A DNA stretch of 64,000 nucleotides from Megamerina dolium (Eukaryota; Arthropoda; Insecta; Diptera; Megamerinidae), in NCBI GenBank assembly GCA_963854835.1, contig OY978529.1:6544501-6608500 (forward strand), given 5' to 3'. Below the pieces are notes generated by a model. It was not told the DNA's origin. It did no database searches and saw nothing but the letters and a program-made list of their open reading frames with translations. Both the position numbers and the translations under genes were made by a program. Shown here in pieces: positions 59,573 to 64,000 of the stretch (within the stretch, counting starts at the first letter, position 1; every line of letters starts with the position of its first letter).

Positions 59573-60380
59573 CAGAGTGATTTTTTAGCAACTTTCTTTT
59601 TGGCGACACTGTTCGGAGCCGTTCGCAGCCATTGGGATTTTGGGAAGGATTTGGGTGTAAAACTTTTTAAAATACAGCTGGTGCAAGAATTAAAGCCACA
59701 CGACCTACCACAACGGCTAACTTTTGGTGATTGGGGGCTCGCTGGCAAAGTTGGATGAAGATTCACTTTTTTTATCGGAAAATTGTGTTCAGCAACGAAG
59801 CTCATTTCTGGTTGAATGGATGCGTGAACAATCAAAATTGCTGCATTTGGGGTGAAGAGCAGCCAGAAGCTGTGCAAGAACTGCCAATGCACTCCGAAGG
59901 CAGGAACGTTACTGTGAATAGCGAGCTCTACCGTGCGATAATTAAAAATTTTTTTTTTGCCCAAAATGGACATGTGGTTTCTACAAGACGGTGCCACATG
60001 CCACACAGCAGCCGAAACAATGGCCCAATTGAGAAGCGAGTTCGGTGAGCAGTTTATTTCACGTTTGGGGCTGGTCAATTGGCCGCCTAGATCGTGCGAT
60101 TTAACGCCTTTAAACTATTTCTTGTCAGACTATGTGAAGGCTCATGTCTATAGCGACAAGCCCGCAACGGTTGACACACTGGAAGCCAATATTGAAGAGT
60201 ATGCCAAAATTGGACCAAGCCTATGAAGAGCGTATAGTCAACATTCACATGAAATCATCTTTAAATATTGAATTATATAGATCGTTCTATCGACTCAAAT
60301 AAAGATTTCATACATTTCGCTAAATTTTATATGTTTTTTTTTTCAATCAAATCCGAAGGCTCTTTTACAAAATCACCCTG
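59573..60380 (+). mobile_element. Rosa-group (DD41D) element, internally deleted, two catalytic residues changed
   Basis: Ends CAGAGTGATTTTTTAGCAAC and AAAATCACCCTG with TA at 59571-59572 and 60381-60382 define 808 bp. The N-terminal DNA-binding part is deleted. The first catalytic site reads FSNEAHFWLNGCVNNQNCC (aspartate to asparagine). The second (QDGATCHTA) is intact. The third reads CDLTPLNYF (aspartate to asparagine). The C-terminus VKAHVYSDKPATVDTLEANI is clear. Frameshifts lie near 59790 and 59950. Confidence 0.92.
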
Positions 60381-60584
60381 TATCTTTACTTTTTAAAGAG
60401 GCTCCAACACAAAATGAACTTAAAAGAATTTCCAAATCGACACATAATCCCAAAATTTCAGAAATCAGCGTTAAATGTATGAGCAACGTCCAGTAATTCT
60501 TTTGACCCAACATTTTCCAAACAGTCTTACCCTTAATCTCCCTTCTTCTTCCCCATGAGGAGGGTGTACTTTCAAAAATTATGT

Positions 60585-60890
60585 TTCTATAAAATTAAAA
60601 AGCATAGGTTTGGAAGAAGACACATTTAGACTGAGAAATGCCCTTTGTGGTACCACAGAACTTCTCTTCCAGTACTAGTGTGTGTTAAATTTGAACAGTA
60701 TCAGAAGGAACAAACTTATATTAGCCAGTTTCAAATGACAGAACCCTTGAAACGTCACTTTTTCTGAGCTTTATGACAGAGAAGCTTTTAAGAAGCTTTT
60801 CATGGCAAAGAATGGCCAACTGTTTGTCGATAGGTGGGCACCGTCCGAAAGAAAGTTCTTTTCAATAATAAAATTGATCAAAATGCCGAC
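60585..60890 (-). mobile_element. SINE copy, tail type B, headless
   Basis: The minus-strand body (CGGTGCCCACCTATCGACAA, CATGAAAAGCTTCTTAAAAG, AAAAAGTGACGTTTCAAGGG) is followed by the type B end (GAAGTTCTGTGGTACCACAA, TCTAAATGTGTCTTC, CCAAACCTATGC). The tRNA-like head is replaced by unrelated sequence right of about 60880. Confidence 0.78.
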
Positions 60891-62282
60891 TCACTAAAAT
60901 ATAATTTTTTGAAAGAGCTCTCTGGCAAAGCTCTGTCACAAGAATTCAGTAGTTCGTCTATTAGAATTGGCTCCCTTCTAGTACTGTTCTATTTTCTTTT
61001 TTTTTCTCTATAAATCCACAATGTACAGTACAAATAGAAAAATGCATTTTCAATTATTGTATGATTACAAATCGATAGATTACCTTGTACTCACGTATGG
61101 TCCCTTGCGGCCATATCATATGACAATGAGCAGGGTATACTCGGTATACCCCGCATAACGTAAATATGTTCGTGGTATTAAGCAAACCATCCAAAACGAT
61201 TATTTTCCTTCTTCTTTTGATGCAACTAAATGCTTATATGAGGACGGTGTGCTGTGGGAATGATGATCCCACGATTGCAATGGAATGCATTAAAAGCACA
61301 CATATTTTTATAGAGACGCATAACATATCCACACAAATACACCCATACATTTAGAACAAATATGCTACTGCTGTTGTAAAACCAAATTCGTATGTATATC
61401 TGCGGCTCCTACTGCTGTCACCTAAATACCAGTCACACCAGGCTCAGCAGTCAAAAACTACAAGCGACCAACAACACAAACAACAACAGCTGACACAACA
61501 TCATTCTACCTAGTGGAGCTATTGAGTTTAGAATTGCAGTCAGTCAACCCCGCACAAAAAGTTGTTTGAGTAGTGAGCGGTAAGTTGATAAGCGTTCCAA
61601 CGTCATTTGTCGTTGTCGTCAACATTTCAAACGTGCAACGTTGGTTGAATATATGTTGGTATGTTGGCGTTTAACAACATAAACTTTTGCTCTTCCATAC
61701 AAATATCCAACCATGCACATACGATCTCATGAGGGAAATTGCAACAGCAATGATGATGACAATGAAAGCAAACTTAATGTGTATGGGTGTACGAATTTAC
61801 CCTGTAGTACGTATAAGCCAGTTACTTGTTGGGATTAGTCATTGCTTGAGTTACAACTGCAATATGATAGTATAAACTGGAGAAGATTGGATTAACAGAA
61901 CTATATGGTTATAGAACTATATCAAAGTAATCTAAAGGGAGTCAGTTGAAATAATTTCCTGTTGAATGAACTCATCTAAGGATTTGTCACAATCTGCTAT
62001 GTCCAATGGCAAATGTTCAGTGAAGTTAACAGTGAAATAAGTCCAAAAGCAATCAAAAGGAAACAAATCACAGTTTCCACGAGAACTAGTTCAACTGCCA
62101 TTACTATTTCCATTCCATTGCAAGGCATGTATGCGTGTATAAATCTGTATTTCTACCTAAAACACATTTCTATTTGTATGTTGTCGTGCATTCTTGATGC
62201 GTTTGTTGATGGAAAATACTACCTACATATTTGAATAAACCATTTCCTCCTTTTTGCCGCTGCGGCTGATGCTTCTACTGCT

Positions 62283-62313
<31 letters not shown>

Positions 62314-62620
62314 ATGACGAACGACAACTACACAATAATCACTGTGAGCAGATTGCAATGCAACTGCTTCGGCTGTTGTTCTACCAAATGTCATTTTTTG
62401 TTTTTGTAATTCTGTTTCACCGGAAACCATTTTGATGATGAAGCAAAGTATACACATACCAAGAGAGAGAGAGAGAGATGGAAATGGTGAAGAGAAGAGC
62501 TAAAAATATGATGTGTGTTGTTTTTCGAAAAAGGATTTGGATAAAACCAAACAACTGGAAGCTTATTCTGATCTGAATGAAAAAAAAAAAAAACAACAAC
62601 TATTGGAATAGACTATTGAC
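60891..62620. other. Noncoding DNA with CTG/ATG and GA repeats
   Basis: A CTG-to-GAT run lies at 62276-62318 and a GA run at 62463-62480. A short TATACTCGGTATACC inverted repeat lies near 61136-61150. The 62-codon frame at 61166-61354 has a hydrophobic start but no support as a gene. Confidence 0.6.
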
Positions 62621-63514
62621 TTGCAATAAAGCCATATTCGCTCGAGTTGTGTGGCATGTGGCACCGTCTTGTTGAAACCACATATTCTCTAAGTCGTATT
62701 CTTCAATAGCAGGCAAAAAAAAGTCGGTTATCATATGACCATAACGCTCCGAATTGACGGTGACAGTCGTTCCATCGTCGTTTTCGAAGAAGTAAGGTCC
62801 AATCACACCTCCGGACCAAAGAGCGCACCAAGCAGTGACTTTTTGTGGATGTAGAGGATTCTCAGAACCCCAAATACGACAATTTTGTTTCTTAACATAA
62901 CCACCGAGTGAGAAATGTGCTTCGTCGCTGAAGAAAATTTTGTTCGAAAAATCGCCATCCACCGCCTGTTGTTCAAGCACCCATTCGACGTATCTACGAC
63001 GTGGTGAATGGTCAGCTGGCTTCAGTTGTTGTGTGAGCTGGATTTTATATGGATGTAGGTGTAGATCCAAATGCAAAATACGCCATAATGTGCCGTAAGA
63101 CAGTCCTAATTCCTGAGAACGACGAGGAATCGACACATTCGGGTCTTCGGCAACACTTTCACTTACAGCAGCGATATTTTCGGTGGTACGAGCGAAACGA
63201 TGATGCACAGGCCTTACAATATCTGTAACCGATCCAGTCTCTTCATATTTCTTCACAATTTTGCCAATTGCTTGCGTAGTTGGACGATTATGTAAACCAT
63301 AATCTCCTCTTAAAGCACGATATGTGGCTGTGGCAGAATCACCATTTTTGTAGTAGGTTTTTACAATTTTAATGCGTTGTGCGTTAGTTAAGCGATCCAT
63401 TTTCGCAAATGTCAGACTTTGAACTGAAAAAGAAAGAAATTGTTTTAACAACTCAGTTTGACAGATGTCGAATTCTAGCCCTATACTTTTGAAACCGCGA
63501 AATGGATAACCCTT
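62621..63514 (-). mobile_element. Rosa-group (DD41D) element truncated at its 3' end
   Basis: The right end (CCGCGAAATGGATAACCCTT at 63495-63514, TA at 63515-63516) is intact. The transposase starts at 63400 (MDRLTNAQRIKIVKTYYKNG) and stays open through both helix-turn-helix regions, the first (IFFSDEAHF) and second (QQDGATCHTT) catalytic sites. A 21-bp in-frame deletion removes QVIKERP after SENP. Homology to the copy at 49820 stops abruptly near 62621 after MALLQ, before the third catalytic aspartate and left terminus. Confidence 0.92.
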
Positions 63515-63759
63515 TATTACACATGCAGACATAAGATTCATATAAACTTCTTAACAGCAGCAATTGCTGTCTAATCAACAAATGATTTTTTTCTTTGCGA
63601 AGCACAAATATACAAACTTTCTATTGAAGTATCATACAAACTCAAGTCAAGTTTACACAACTAATGATATGCCTGACGCAAAGGAAGCCCAAAAAGAATA
63701 TATGATATTTAATAATGCCAGTAATTTTAACAAAAGTTACACACGCTTTTATACATATA

Positions 63760-64000
63760 CGAGGTCGGTCCCAGAACTACCCGACCTGGCATATATGTAG
63801 ATAGTCGCAGTAGTTGGAAAAAAATGATTTTGGTGAAAAGTTGGCAACTTTATAAAACATATGTTTTAAGTTTGAAGGCGCCAAGTTGTTTAGTATTTTT
63901 TTTTTTTTTTGAGCCATCGAATGTTAAAGACCTCAGTGAATTTGTAAACATGGAAAAAATTAGTCACCGTTATGTAATTCAATATTTTCATTTGAAGAGT
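63760..64000 (+). mobile_element. Irritans-type mariner, 5' end, cut by window edge
   Basis: The 5' terminal repeat (GGTCGGTCCCAGAACTACCC) starts after TA at 63758-63759. The leader matches the copy at 16952, and the transposase start MEKISHRYVIQYFHLK lies at 63950. The rest lies beyond the window, so intactness cannot be judged. Confidence 0.85.

Noticed and set aside
59536..60078. A 180-codon minus-strand frame
   Set aside because: Antisense shadow of the rosa element at 59573-60380.
61166..61354. Secreted peptide gene with hydrophobic N-terminus
   Set aside because: Short frame in noncoding DNA with no homology, no second exon and no sign of coding bias.

Overview
This window is eukaryotic, A+T-rich, repeat-laden DNA with no convincing host protein-coding gene, rRNA or canonical tRNA gene. 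The repeat content points to a dipteran insect, most likely a tephritid fruit fly (inference). The grounds are many copies of DD41D (rosa-group) Tc1/mariner elements, a group first described from the tephritid Ceratitis rosa, together with irritans-type mariners, insect non-LTR retrotransposons, and the CA, CT, ATG and TCCG microsatellites that are dense in fly genomes.

Layout. Positions 1-2196 are noncoding with an LTR-like GC-richer block. 2197-3698 is a rosa copy holding two nested retroinsertions. 3699-6739 is microsatellite-rich noncoding DNA. 6740-9244 holds non-LTR RNase H and C-terminal fragments, a SINE and a mariner remnant. 9247-11610 is noncoding. 11611-14941 is a satellite array built on a roughly 66-bp monomer and a longer alternate unit. 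14942-20576 is a chain of rosa, SINE, mariner and rosa copies. 20959-23596 holds a mariner and a SINE split by an LTR-retrotransposon gag-protease fragment. 23597-33740 is mostly noncoding, with an ATTAATCGATTA-rich repeat and two good SINE copies. 33745-43420 is a graveyard of Jockey-, R1- and RTE-like LINEs interrupted by two mariners. 44154-54825 carries rosa copies, a long-TIR mariner-derived miniature family and more LINE and SINE pieces. 56737-58910 has a PIF/Harbinger transposase remnant and a TCCG-containing foldback-like repeat. 59573-64000 has rosa copies, a SINE fragment and the 5' end of another irritans mariner.

The pieces do not form a pathway. They are successive layers of transposition, and several insertions can be dated relative to each other because target-site duplications and the uninterrupted sibling copy are both present. 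All transposase and reverse transcriptase genes seen whole are broken. The best preserved transposase is the rosa copy at 49820-51108, with all three catalytic aspartates but a frameshifted C-terminus.

Two families look most worth following. The first is a tRNA-derived SINE (about 355 bp) with at least ten copies or fragments here, which shares one head and body but carries two unrelated 3' ends. One end is (ATTT)n-tailed; the other resembles the 3' end of an R1-like LINE that also lies in the window. The second is the roughly 3.3-kb satellite, in which a 15-bp motif and its reverse complement recur in a fixed pattern and also occur outside the array.
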